Assembly (NCBI GenBank): GCA_012730105.1
Contig: JAAYBJ010000066.1
Span: forward strand, 20,348 to 84,347
Reading direction: 5' to 3'
Length of the DNA stretch: 64,000 nucleotides
Source of the DNA: Candidatus Hydrogenedentota bacterium
Lineage (GTDB): Bacteria; Hydrogenedentota; Hydrogenedentia; Hydrogenedentales; CAITNO01
Part shown: positions 24,079 to 32,878 of the stretch, one piece after another
How the letters are laid out: each line of letters starts with the position of its first letter
How positions within the stretch are numbered: position 1 is the first letter of the stretch
Position numbers and translations under genes: made by a program
Notes under the pieces: generated by a model
The model's database searches: none
What the model saw: only the letters and a program-made list of their open reading frames with translations
What the model was told of the DNA's origin: nothing

Positions 24079-26244
24079 TCAGGAACCATAGCGGATAGTA
24101 AAACGGACATCCGCCGCCTGGTTGTCGAAATCCAGCCACAGTGTCTTGCTTTCTTTGTCCCATTCCTGGCCTACAAAAACTCCCGGAACCGCGGTGATAG
24201 CGGTCGGAGTGTCGGGCAACAATACGCGCACGCGCGCACGGGTTGCCGCCGGTCCTCTGGTAACAAACGTGAGAACACCATTTCCAGAAACTTCCTCTCG
24301 CACCCGGCAGGCCGCCGCGGCGACCTTTGCCCCGCCGATATTGTTTTCGGCCCACTCCAGATCATACAGCAAGGTGCGCTGGTTCGGTAAAAGCGTTTTT
24401 TCATGAATTATGGGCAGCATGGGGTCCAGGATATCTACGAAACGTCCGGTGATGATAAGAGGCGCCTCCGATACGGACTCATCCATCACCGATGCAATGA
24501 CATAGGGGCCACGTCGAAGTTTCAGATAGTTTTGCGTGCGCAGGGTTTCGCCCGTTTTTCCCAGCATGGCGGTCACGAGGCGCATCAGTTCATCGGCTCC
24601 GTGCGCCTCTTTGGCAATCCGGCTGGGCGCTTTCTTATGGATGCGCACCCATCCCTTGCCTGTCTGCACCGGTGTTTGCCCGGCTTCATCGGGAATTTCC
24701 ATTCGTTCAAAGAGATCCTTTTCCGGCGTTCTTTTTATAGTGCCTTGCTTATTCCACCATTCGCGCACATGATTGTAGGGATCCTCGCCGTCATCAATAA
24801 ACAACAGGCGCCCACCGTCCCGCACCCAGTTATTCAGCACTTCATGGTATTCCGGCTTGAGCGGTTTCTGGCCTTCATAAGTCAGCAGAAGCACCTTTAT
24901 GTTGTCCAGCACATGGGGTTGGGGCAGGTTTTCCATCTGAATCAATTCCACGGGAATGCCATGCTTCAGGAGGGGCATCGCCAGGCCGTAAAGATGGCTC
25001 AAATGTATGTTGCTGGGTTTGGGCGCCGCCCGTTGAAACATCAGGGTATCCGAAACAAGCACCCCGATACCGCGTGTTCCGGTGTCGTACTCGACCACCT
25101 TCTGGTCCATATCGTTGAGCGCGTTGATGACGCTCAGCAGTTCGGTGGCGTAGTCGGCGGGAATACCCTCCCGTTCCCCGGACTTGGTGTCCATGTCCAC
25201 TTTGGGATAGGTGCCCTGAAAAATGCGCGACGGCCAGGGCATGACTTCAAAGCGGTGCACTTCCGGCCACATGAGGGAAGAAATGACCGTGCATTCATAA
25301 TTTAACTTGTAGTTGTTCCAACTGTAATTCGGATTATCCTCGATGGGATCCGCCAGAAACCATACCTTGCGGCCCGTGGGACGGACCATGGCAAGCATCT
25401 GGCTATATTCCAGGAAGCCGCCCTCGAAAGTGCGTTCTTTCAGTAAACCACGGTACATGGTGGCGGAACGGGCGGTGCCCGTCCATACCTGGGCGATGTA
25501 CCCGTCCATCTCTTTTAAGTCCATCAGGTGGGACATTGGGCTTACAATACGCCAGTGGGAGTAACTGTTGAGGCTGTGGGTCGGCACGACGCAGTCAACG
25601 GATTTCCCCTGTTCCGCGGCCCGCTGTTTTATGTGAAGAAACACCTCGCGCAAGGCCTTGAAATAGAGCTCGTACTTGAGTTTGCTTGCACGATACTGGG
25701 CGTCCACACTTGAATCCGGTTCCTGCCAGGGTTCTCCGTAAAACAGTTCCCACTCCCGCTTGAAGGCATTACTCCAACCGGTTTCCGCCCAGTATTCCGG
25801 TTCTTCAAGAAATATGGCTTGCGCGCCCAGATCCACAACGGGTTCCACCACTTTTTTGATGTACTGAATGTAGGCGTCCGTCGGAACATTGTAACCCACA
25901 GTCGTGCTGTTGCCATGCATGTAAAGACGGCCTGACTTGGTTGTTTGGACCTCGTCCTTCTTGAAGCCGTCAGGGGTTTGGTAATAGTCGTCATAGCCGC
26001 CCCAGGCGATGCCGGTCATCATGCCGATGGAATAGCCCTTTTCACGCCATTGGGCGACACGATCCGCAAAAGTGTCGTTGACTCCGTAGACCACGGCCAT
26101 GTCGGAACCAATGTCAATCTGCGGCGTATAAGGGCCGGCCTCCTGAAAACAGGTATAGTCAGGCCCGTAGCTCTGATCGATGGCGGGTGTGGGAAACGAA
26201 CAGAATAATAAGAGCGAACCTATTACAGAAAACCGTGTTAACAT
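24079..26244 (-). CDS. Secreted glycosidase-like TIM-barrel protein with a GATase-like domain
   Basis: 721 residues with a signal peptide (MLTRFSVIGSLLLFCSF, cleavage near PTPAIDQ). The first about 400 residues look like a (beta/alpha)8 glycoside hydrolase: a candidate acidic site AIFLEEPEYWAETGW and several Trp-rich loops. Residues about 440-560 resemble a GATase1/beta-galactosidase trimerisation-type domain (VLLLTYEGQKPL, GGRLLFIDDGEDPY), followed by beta-rich C-terminal segments, a layout like GH42-type enzymes. I cannot assign a CAZy family. AGGAGA precedes the ATG at 26244; the frame reaches 26310 without a signal. Confidence 0.75.
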   Translation of the reverse strand: MLTRFSVIGSLLLFCSFPTPAIDQSYGPDYTCFQEAGPYTPQIDIGSDMAVVYGVNDTFADRVAQWREKGYSIGMMTGIAWGGYDDYYQTPDGFKKDEVQTTKSGRLYMHGNSTTVGYNVPTDAYIQYIKKVVEPVVDLGAQAIFLEEPEYWAETGWSNAFKREWELFYGEPWQEPDSSVDAQYRASKLKYELYFKALREVFLHIKQRAAEQGKSVDCVVPTHSLNSYSHWRIVSPMSHLMDLKEMDGYIAQVWTGTARSATMYRGLLKERTFEGGFLEYSQMLAMVRPTGRKVWFLADPIEDNPNYSWNNYKLNYECTVISSLMWPEVHRFEVMPWPSRIFQGTYPKVDMDTKSGEREGIPADYATELLSVINALNDMDQKVVEYDTGTRGIGVLVSDTLMFQRAAPKPSNIHLSHLYGLAMPLLKHGIPVELIQMENLPQPHVLDNIKVLLLTYEGQKPLKPEYHEVLNNWVRDGGRLLFIDDGEDPYNHVREWWNKQGTIKRTPEKDLFERMEIPDEAGQTPVQTGKGWVRIHKKAPSRIAKEAHGADELMRLVTAMLGKTGETLRTQNYLKLRRGPYVIASVMDESVSEAPLIITGRFVDILDPMLPIIHEKTLLPNQRTLLYDLEWAENNIGGAKVAAAACRVREEVSGNGVLTFVTRGPAATRARVRVLLPDTPTAITAVPGVFVGQEWDKESKTLWLDFDNQAADVRFTIRYGS

Positions 26245-26335
26245 GAAAGATATCTCCTGGTGGCAGATTGGTACCGTCACTATTCGAGGCGCCCGGTCGG
26301 GGTATTTCAAAGGGCGGTCAAAACACGCTACCCGA

Positions 26336-27400
26336 TTATTCTTTGAGACTACAACTTACACCGGAAAGTTCCGTGATGAAATGACTGCCGAAGGCAAGGG
26401 ATGGTGTCCAGGCGCCTGGTGCGACCTCCCCGGCCAGAACGCGTTCCGCGCAGGTTATGGAAGATTCAAAAGTCAGGGAGTAGCCGTTCGGCGCGGTCAT
26501 CGTCATGGAAACGTGATAACCTTCTTCATTCGCAGCATCACCATAAAGTTCCGAGGAATCCATTTCGCGTTGTTCGTCATCCGGACCGGTTATCGCCCAT
26601 CCCGCAATCTTTTGTGCGATTATTTGAGCCCATTTCAGGCGTAATAGCTTAAAAATGGCGCCTGAAGATTTTATCTGGTCAAGTTGGCCGGGGGGTATTG
26701 CCGTATAAACCTCTATGTTGGGAATGCCGGTAGAATAGTAGGCGGTGGACACATCGCCCCAGGGAATGACGACGGACAGGCTTGGGCCGCCGGGATAGGG
26801 GAGCGTGTCGGACAGGGCGCCGAAAGATGTTTGTTCCAGGGTGCCGTTCCGGCGAACGGTGCAACCCTGCGCGAACCCCTCGATCATGGTTTTTGCGGTC
26901 CCGGGGCTGAGCCGTCCCCGCTTATTTTTAAAGGCCAGCCGGAGCCGCGTCGCGTCGGGAAGGGCTTCTTTGAGCATGGCCGCCATGCAATCCGTGGGAA
27001 CGACATCAAAACCGGCTCCCGGCAGCACAACAATACCCGCCTCACGCCATATAGCGTTCAACTGGTGTATGTATTCAAAGACGGCAATTTCGCCCGTGAC
27101 ATCCAGGTAATGGGATTTTGACACGACACAGGCGTCAAGAAGGGGTTTCGCGGTGCGGGAAAAGGGACCGGCGCAGTTGAGCACCACACGCACCCCCTCC
27201 AACGCCCGAGTGGCTGATACGGTGTCTTCCAGTGCAAATACCCGCTGCGGCAGGTTCAACTCAGCGGCTACGTGGGCTACGCGTTCCGTATCACGTCCCG
27301 CGATGATTGGGCGCAATCCGCGCCTAACGGCCTCCAGGGCACAGTACCTGCCTGTGTATCCGTTCGCACCGTATATCATGAATGAGGAGGTTTCAGACAT
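26336..27400 (-). CDS. Saccharopine dehydrogenase-family NAD(P)-binding protein
   Basis: 354 residues starting with a Rossmann loop, IYGANGYTGRYCALEA, then AGRD (second-strand cofactor motif) and VVLNCAGPFSRTAKPLLDAC, which are typical of the saccharopine-dehydrogenase-like/trans-acting enoyl reductase group. The segment VVLPGAGFDVVPTDCMAAML is also conserved. These oxidoreductases have diverse substrates and the reaction here is unknown. No signal peptide, so cytosolic, unlike its secreted neighbours. AGGAATAGAAC precedes the ATG. Confidence 0.85.
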   Translation of the reverse strand: MSETSSFMIYGANGYTGRYCALEAVRRGLRPIIAGRDTERVAHVAAELNLPQRVFALEDTVSATRALEGVRVVLNCAGPFSRTAKPLLDACVVSKSHYLDVTGEIAVFEYIHQLNAIWREAGIVVLPGAGFDVVPTDCMAAMLKEALPDATRLRLAFKNKRGRLSPGTAKTMIEGFAQGCTVRRNGTLEQTSFGALSDTLPYPGGPSLSVVIPWGDVSTAYYSTGIPNIEVYTAIPPGQLDQIKSSGAIFKLLRLKWAQIIAQKIAGWAITGPDDEQREMDSSELYGDAANEEGYHVSMTMTAPNGYSLTFESSITCAERVLAGEVAPGAWTPSLAFGSHFITELSGVSCSLKE

Positions 27401-27503
27401 GTTCTATTCCTGTTGTTGCGTAAAAAAACGAACGACACTATATCGCATATTCTACTGCCAGATCAGACCGGGAATGGTTATTTCCAGGAGTAAACGGTCT
27501 AAT

Positions 27504-28589
27504 CTATTTTGGATCCGCAGCGAGCGGTGTTGAAGTTGCCAAGGCAATCACCCGTCCTTCGTTCCCTACGGCACAATAGAAATGGTACACAATTCCGTTA
27601 TGTTTTATGACCCAGGGCTTGTGGGCGTATTGCTCGTCCCAGGGTTCCGAGGGTTCTATCAGGTGCGGTCCCGTCCAATCGGTCCAATGTTCGAGATCAT
27701 GGGAGCAGGCGAAATTGTCAAAGGCCATGGGTTGCCAGAAGGCGCCAAAGTAGAACATCACCCATACGTCGCCGATGCGGACAACCTGGGGATCCCCGGT
27801 AATTCCGGAATGGTGGTCGATTACGGGATCTTTCCCATGACGCTTCCAGGTGGTCATGTTATCCGAAATGGCCATACCGATGCGTTCTGTACTGGTGGCG
27901 TCTTTCCCGTTGTAGTACATGACATAGGGGTGCCTCAGCCGTTTGTCCGGATCATGAATAATATTGCTTTTATAGAGGGTGACCGTCTCAAAATCACGCG
28001 CATCCGTTCCGCCAGGTTTCAGAACGGGCTCCGGCAATCTTTCCCAGGGTGCAGCAGCGGAAGGGTCCAGGGTCCAGGCCAGGCCGATTGACAGCGGATC
28101 GGTCTCATAGCCTTCCAGGGCACCGCCCACATAGGACATCCAGTATTTGCCGTCATGCGTCGTCAATGCGTAACTGCCGCCCCATCTTGTATCCTGCAAG
28201 GCGGCGAAACCGGCCGCCTGGTATTGGTCCCAGGTGCCTTCTCGAAACGCGAGCACACGGCCTCGGGTTTCCCAGTGCAGCAGGTCGTCACTTGAGGCCA
28301 GCCAGGTTTCATACCCTTTCTGGTCAAAAACGATGTAAAGCATGTGCCAGCGGTCGTTGTGGCGGAAAACACTCGGGCAGTCGACGCTGTGTCCGTCCGG
28401 GTGTTTGATTACGATACCATGCTTGTGCGGTGTTTTTACTTCTTCGTAAATGTCGCGCATCACCTGCTCCGAAACCTCTGTGTGCGACTTCCCTGTCTCC
28501 GCAATTGCTGATAAGGATGCCGCGAAGAGGGAGGATGCGGACAGGGTGACGAGAAAAAGGTGATAGACTGTATGAGAACGTTGGTACAT
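27504..28589 (-). CDS. Secreted five-bladed beta-propeller glycosidase-like protein (GH43/GH32/GH130 type)
   Basis: 361 residues with a signal peptide (hydrophobic about 8-28, cleavage near AIAETG). The mature protein shows the repeating blade pattern of five-bladed propeller glycosidases: DCPSVFRHNDRWHMLYIVF, WLASSDDLLHWETRG, HPYVMYYNGKD, IGMAISDNMTTWKRHG, GDPQVVRIGDVWVMFYFGAF. Candidate acids are the Asp of DCPSV and Glu of DFETVTLY. Which of GH43, GH32 or GH130 is nearest cannot be decided by eye. It is divergent from the 28729 gene. Confidence 0.75.
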   Translation of the reverse strand: MYQRSHTVYHLFLVTLSASSLFAASLSAIAETGKSHTEVSEQVMRDIYEEVKTPHKHGIVIKHPDGHSVDCPSVFRHNDRWHMLYIVFDQKGYETWLASSDDLLHWETRGRVLAFREGTWDQYQAAGFAALQDTRWGGSYALTTHDGKYWMSYVGGALEGYETDPLSIGLAWTLDPSAAAPWERLPEPVLKPGGTDARDFETVTLYKSNIIHDPDKRLRHPYVMYYNGKDATSTERIGMAISDNMTTWKRHGKDPVIDHHSGITGDPQVVRIGDVWVMFYFGAFWQPMAFDNFACSHDLEHWTDWTGPHLIEPSEPWDEQYAHKPWVIKHNGIVYHFYCAVGNEGRVIALATSTPLAADPK

Positions 28590-28728
28590 CGGATAAGCCC
28601 TTATTTGGGACCATCATACATCAAGGTATGTCCTTCCCTTCAAGGTGCGGAGAACGTGGCGGAATCGGTTCTTCTTCTTTCCCCCTTTCTGCTATGATGA
28701 CTGAAAATCATGAATGGAAGGATTTGCC

Positions 28729-30171
28729 ATGCTGTGCGCTTTGTGTCTCTTGGTAGGCGGTATCTTGTTTGTTGTCAATCCGGCCCCGGCTGATGTCGCC
28801 GAAGAGGTTCATAACCTGCCTGTTCAGGTGCAAGGCGTATTCCCCAAGATTACAGTGTTTGCCCCCGGCGCCGGAAGCCGCAGTGAGACGGGTGTCGGCG
28901 CCCTGATTCCCTGGGCGGACAGGCTTTGGGCGGTGGGCTATGTCGCGCATATTCACGGGGAGGGGATCGGGTTGTATGAAATTTGTGATGACATGACAAT
29001 GCGCCTGCATCCCCAGTCGGTGACGGGCACCTTCGCGAATCGTCTGATACATTGGGAAACTACACAGGCCATTATCGGGCCCCATGTGATCGACGCGGAA
29101 GGAACGGTGCGCACCATCGAAGCCCTGAAAGGACACCGGCTAACCGCGACGGCACGGCATCTTAAACATCCCAAAACCATGGTTTACTTTCTTACCATGG
29201 AAGGACTGTTGTTTGAAACGGACCTGGTTTCCCTGGAAACGACGCAGGTGGCCGATGTGACCCAAACGCTGGGTATTGAGGGGCAACCTCACTTCAAGGG
29301 GTGCCACACCGCGCAGGACCGCGTTGTGGTGGCGAACAACACCTATGAGGAAGAAGAATTCCTGGGCGAACGCACCTCGGGCTGCCTGGCGGAGTGGGAC
29401 GGCGATACCTGGACTGTGCTGGAACGCAACCCCTTTGTGGAAGTGTCCGGCAAGCAGAATCCGTCTGCGGGGAGCCGCTATGGGAACACGCTGTACGCCA
29501 CGGGCTGGAACAAATCGAGCGCCATTCTTCGGGTACTGCATGACGGAAAATGGACGCGCTACCTGTTGCCCAAATCCAGCCAGGCCTTTGACCACACCTG
29601 GAATACGGAGTGGATGCGCATACGTGAAGCCCAGACGGAACGGTATCTCATGGACCTGCACGGCCTGTTTTACGAACTGCCCCCGCTGGTGTATGGCGGG
29701 CGGGTGTGGGGGATTCGGCCTATTTGCGCCCACCTGCGCATTGTGCCGGACTTCTGCCATTGGCGGGGCCTTTTTGTCTTGGCGTCTGACCAGACGGATA
29801 ATGCCGTTGGACAGCCCCAGTCGGGCCTGTGGTTTGGCAATATTGATGACCTGTGGTCCATGGGTAAGCCTGCGGGATGGGGAGGCCCCTGGTGGGGCAC
29901 TGAAGTTCAAGCAGATACACCTTCGGACCCCTATCTCATGACTGGATTTGATAAGAAGGTGCTTCATATCGTTCACAAAGCGGACGAGCCCGTCACATTT
30001 ACAGTAGAAGTGGATTTTCTGGGGGATAGCACATGGGTGGTCTATGCCGACGAGGTGGTTCCCGCCGGAGGCTACGCGCATTACGAATTTCCTGACGGTT
30101 TTTCCGCACACTGGGTGCGTTTGCGTTGTAACAAGCCGTGTGTGGCTACGGCTCATTTTGTGTATACTTGA
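28729..30171 (+). CDS. Secreted protein of unknown function, probably beta-propeller
   Basis: 480 residues with a signal peptide (MLCALCLLVGGILFVV, cleavage near ADV). The rest is Trp-, Gly- and strand-rich with irregular blade-like repeats (WADRLWAVGYVAH, EWDGDTWTVLERN, HDGKWTRYLLP) and a C-terminal beta-sandwich-like part (about 400-480). I do not recognise the family or any catalytic motif. ATG at 28729 follows GGAAGGA; ATG at 28714 is in frame but lacks a ribosome site. An extended -10, TGCTATGAT at 28690-28698, lies just upstream. Confidence 0.7.
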   Translation: MLCALCLLVGGILFVVNPAPADVAEEVHNLPVQVQGVFPKITVFAPGAGSRSETGVGALIPWADRLWAVGYVAHIHGEGIGLYEICDDMTMRLHPQSVTGTFANRLIHWETTQAIIGPHVIDAEGTVRTIEALKGHRLTATARHLKHPKTMVYFLTMEGLLFETDLVSLETTQVADVTQTLGIEGQPHFKGCHTAQDRVVVANNTYEEEEFLGERTSGCLAEWDGDTWTVLERNPFVEVSGKQNPSAGSRYGNTLYATGWNKSSAILRVLHDGKWTRYLLPKSSQAFDHTWNTEWMRIREAQTERYLMDLHGLFYELPPLVYGGRVWGIRPICAHLRIVPDFCHWRGLFVLASDQTDNAVGQPQSGLWFGNIDDLWSMGKPAGWGGPWWGTEVQADTPSDPYLMTGFDKKVLHIVHKADEPVTFTVEVDFLGDSTWVVYADEVVPAGGYAHYEFPDGFSAHWVRLRCNKPCVATAHFVYT

Positions 30172-30385
30172 CCCGCGCGATAGCGTGTCAGATAATTAAT
30201 GCGAACACGGGCATTCCTTTAGCCGAAAGGATGTACAGGGCTGAAATGACGCGGAAGAGGCGTGTGAACGGGGCTGTGGTCGGGTAATGCCACGCTCCCG
30301 TCCTTTATTTCCTATGCCCTTTAAGTCCTTCGGAATCTATGCTTTTGCCCCGGTAGAAGTAACTATTATTCGGGAGGAAAGATTC

Positions 30386-32848
30386 ATGACAACATTTTTT
30401 CTGGTAACCCTTGCGCTCCGCATGACGGCTTGCGCATTGCCCCTGCCTGCGGAACTGGAGGAGGCGCATCACTGGGCTGAGGCAAAATTTGCGGGTCTTG
30501 TAGAGGAAATGCAGTTCCAGTCCGGCATTCATGTGCTTGCCAACAATGATCCGGTGCAGATGAACGAGCGAAACGGGCATCCCATGCGAATCGCCGGGCG
30601 CCAATTTACCCGGGGCCTGTATTGTCACGCGGTGAGTCGTGTGGTGGTATATCTCCCCGGACCGGGAAGCCGATTTGAGGCTGTGGCGGGTGTGGATTCC
30701 AATGAACAAACCAGCGGCGGCCGGGGCAGTGTCGTATTGAGTGTTAAAAAGGGGGATCAGATGCTGTGGGAATCCGCCTTGATGCGGGAAGGCATGGACG
30801 GAATTCCCGTGGCGGTGGACCTGGGAGGCGCCCGTGAATTTACCCTGATGGTCCGGGATGGGGGAGACGGTATCAGTTGCGACCAGGCGGACTGGGCGGA
30901 TGCCCGGGTCATCCTGGAAGACGGTTCCGAAATCTGGCTGGGCGACATGCAACAATTAGGTGTGCAGCGCACCCCGTATAGTTCTGATCCCTTTTTCTCC
31001 TTTGCTTATGGGGGAAGGCCGTCTTCGGAATTGCTGGGCGCATGGAAACTGGAAAGGAAATCCGTGCCGCTGGATGAACAAAGGATCCAACATCAGATCG
31101 TGTATACCGATCCAGAAACGCATCTTGTCGTTCGGTGTGTTGGTATCGAATATGCCGATTTCCCGGTTGTGGAATGGACTCTGTATTTCAAAAACGGGGG
31201 GAGTGTCGACACGCCCATTCTGAGTGATATCAAGGCGATAGACGACCGTTTTGAACGGAGTGGAAACGAAGAGTATGTGTTGCATAGGCATAAGGGAGAC
31301 AACTGTACAGCGGATAGTTTTGAGCCGGTGGACGAAGCACTGATACCAGGTACGGAAAGGCATATTGCGAATACGGGTGGACGTCCCACCCAGACGGAGT
31401 TCCCATATTTTAATGTCGATGCCGACAAAGAGGGCCTGATTTTTGTCGTCAGCTGGGCTGGACAGTGGGCGGCCGATTTCGTGCGGGATGATGCCAACGG
31501 TTTGACTCTGCGTGCGGGCCAGGAAACGACCCGGTTCAAACTGTTGCCCGGCGAGGAAGTGCGCACACCCATGATCGTGCTGCAGTTCTGGAAAGACAAC
31601 CGGATGCATGCCCAAAATGTCTGGCGCGCCTGGATGCTGGCCCACAGTATGCCCCGTCCCGGCGGTAACCTGCCACCTGTGCCGCATCTGGCAGCGTGCA
31701 GTTCCCACCAATTCGGTGAAATGATTAACGCCAACACGGAGAACCAGAAGTTTTTCATTGACAAGTATCTGGAACGGGGCCTTAAACTGGATTACTGGTG
31801 GATGGACGCCGGCTGGTATTACAACAAAACCGGGTGGCCCCACACGGGCACGTGGGAAGTGGACCTGAACCGTTTCCCCGGCGGCCTACGGCCGATTTCT
31901 GACCACGCCCATGTCAAAGGTGTAAATATCATTGTCTGGTTCGAACCGGAACGGGTGGCCGCTGACACTTGGTTAACGGAAAACCATCCTGAATGGATAC
32001 ATGGAGGGGCAAAAGGCGGGCTTTTGAACCTGGGTAACAAGGATGCCTGGACATGGCTCGTGAACCATGTAGACAAACTAATAACGGATCAGGGCATTGA
32101 CCTGTACCGCCAGGATTTCAATATGGATCCGTTGCCGCATTGGCAGGCCAACGACACGGAGGACCGGCAGGGCATTACGGAAATCCGCCACGTAGAGGGC
32201 TACCTCGCCTACTGGGACGAACTGATCCGACGACACCCGAACATGCTTATCGATTCCTGCGCCAGCGGCGGGCGCCGTAACGATCTCGAAACCTTGCGCC
32301 GGGCCGTGCCGTTGTTGCGCAGCGACTACATCATGGAACCGACCGGGAATCAGTGCCACGGTTATGTGTTGCCCTTGTGGTTCCCCTTTTTTGGCACGGG
32401 CAGTTCAAAAACGGGAACCTATGAAATACGCAGTACCCTTTGCCCACACTATATTGCATGCTGGGATCAGCGCGATGAAACCATCGACTGGGTTAACATA
32501 AAGCGAATCATGGACCAGTGGAGCGCCTGGGCGCCGAATTACTATGGCGACTATTACCCCCTTACGCCGTATTCCTTGAAAAATACCGATTGGATTGGAT
32601 GGCAGTTCCATCGTCCCGAGGCCGGCAAGGGCATGGTGCAGGTTTTTCGCCGTCCCGACAGTATATATAGCGCTGCGCAATTGCCCCTCCTCGCCCTACA
32701 GCAGGATGCCGTATACGCCGTTCACACTATGGATGATGCGGACACCGTTACGGAATATACCGGGAAACAGTTGATGGATTCAGGGGTCAAAGTCGCCATG
32801 GACGAAAAACCGGCGGCGGTAATATACCTCTACGAACAAATAAAATAG
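30386..32848 (+). CDS. GH36-type alpha-galactosidase with N-terminal NPCBM domain
   Basis: 820 residues. A probable signal peptide (about 1-20) is followed by an NPCBM carbohydrate-binding domain (about 65-190; FTRGLYCHAVSRVVVYLPG, FEAVAGVDSNE). A GH36 beta-sandwich comes next (about 195-450), then a TIM barrel with IIVWFEPERVAADTWL, nucleophile Asp577 (YRQDFNMDP), DSCASGGRRNDLETLRRA and acid/base Asp647 (LLRSDYIMEP). The C-terminus is a beta domain. GH36 enzymes release alpha-galactose, occasionally alpha-GalNAc, with retention. The start at 30386 has a textbook GGGAGGAAAG site; an ATG at 30287 lacks a signal peptide. It converges with the GH2 gene. Confidence 0.93.
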   Translation: MTTFFLVTLALRMTACALPLPAELEEAHHWAEAKFAGLVEEMQFQSGIHVLANNDPVQMNERNGHPMRIAGRQFTRGLYCHAVSRVVVYLPGPGSRFEAVAGVDSNEQTSGGRGSVVLSVKKGDQMLWESALMREGMDGIPVAVDLGGAREFTLMVRDGGDGISCDQADWADARVILEDGSEIWLGDMQQLGVQRTPYSSDPFFSFAYGGRPSSELLGAWKLERKSVPLDEQRIQHQIVYTDPETHLVVRCVGIEYADFPVVEWTLYFKNGGSVDTPILSDIKAIDDRFERSGNEEYVLHRHKGDNCTADSFEPVDEALIPGTERHIANTGGRPTQTEFPYFNVDADKEGLIFVVSWAGQWAADFVRDDANGLTLRAGQETTRFKLLPGEEVRTPMIVLQFWKDNRMHAQNVWRAWMLAHSMPRPGGNLPPVPHLAACSSHQFGEMINANTENQKFFIDKYLERGLKLDYWWMDAGWYYNKTGWPHTGTWEVDLNRFPGGLRPISDHAHVKGVNIIVWFEPERVAADTWLTENHPEWIHGGAKGGLLNLGNKDAWTWLVNHVDKLITDQGIDLYRQDFNMDPLPHWQANDTEDRQGITEIRHVEGYLAYWDELIRRHPNMLIDSCASGGRRNDLETLRRAVPLLRSDYIMEPTGNQCHGYVLPLWFPFFGTGSSKTGTYEIRSTLCPHYIACWDQRDETIDWVNIKRIMDQWSAWAPNYYGDYYPLTPYSLKNTDWIGWQFHRPEAGKGMVQVFRRPDSIYSAAQLPLLALQQDAVYAVHTMDDADTVTEYTGKQLMDSGVKVAMDEKPAAVIYLYEQIK

Positions 32849-32878
32849 CCACCGCATCCGTGGCATGGATCGATTCCA

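Noticed and set aside
30215..30231. Small hairpin TCCTTT-agccg-AAAGGA before the GH36 gene
   Set aside because: A 6 bp AT-containing stem with no T-run; too weak to call a terminator or riboswitch.
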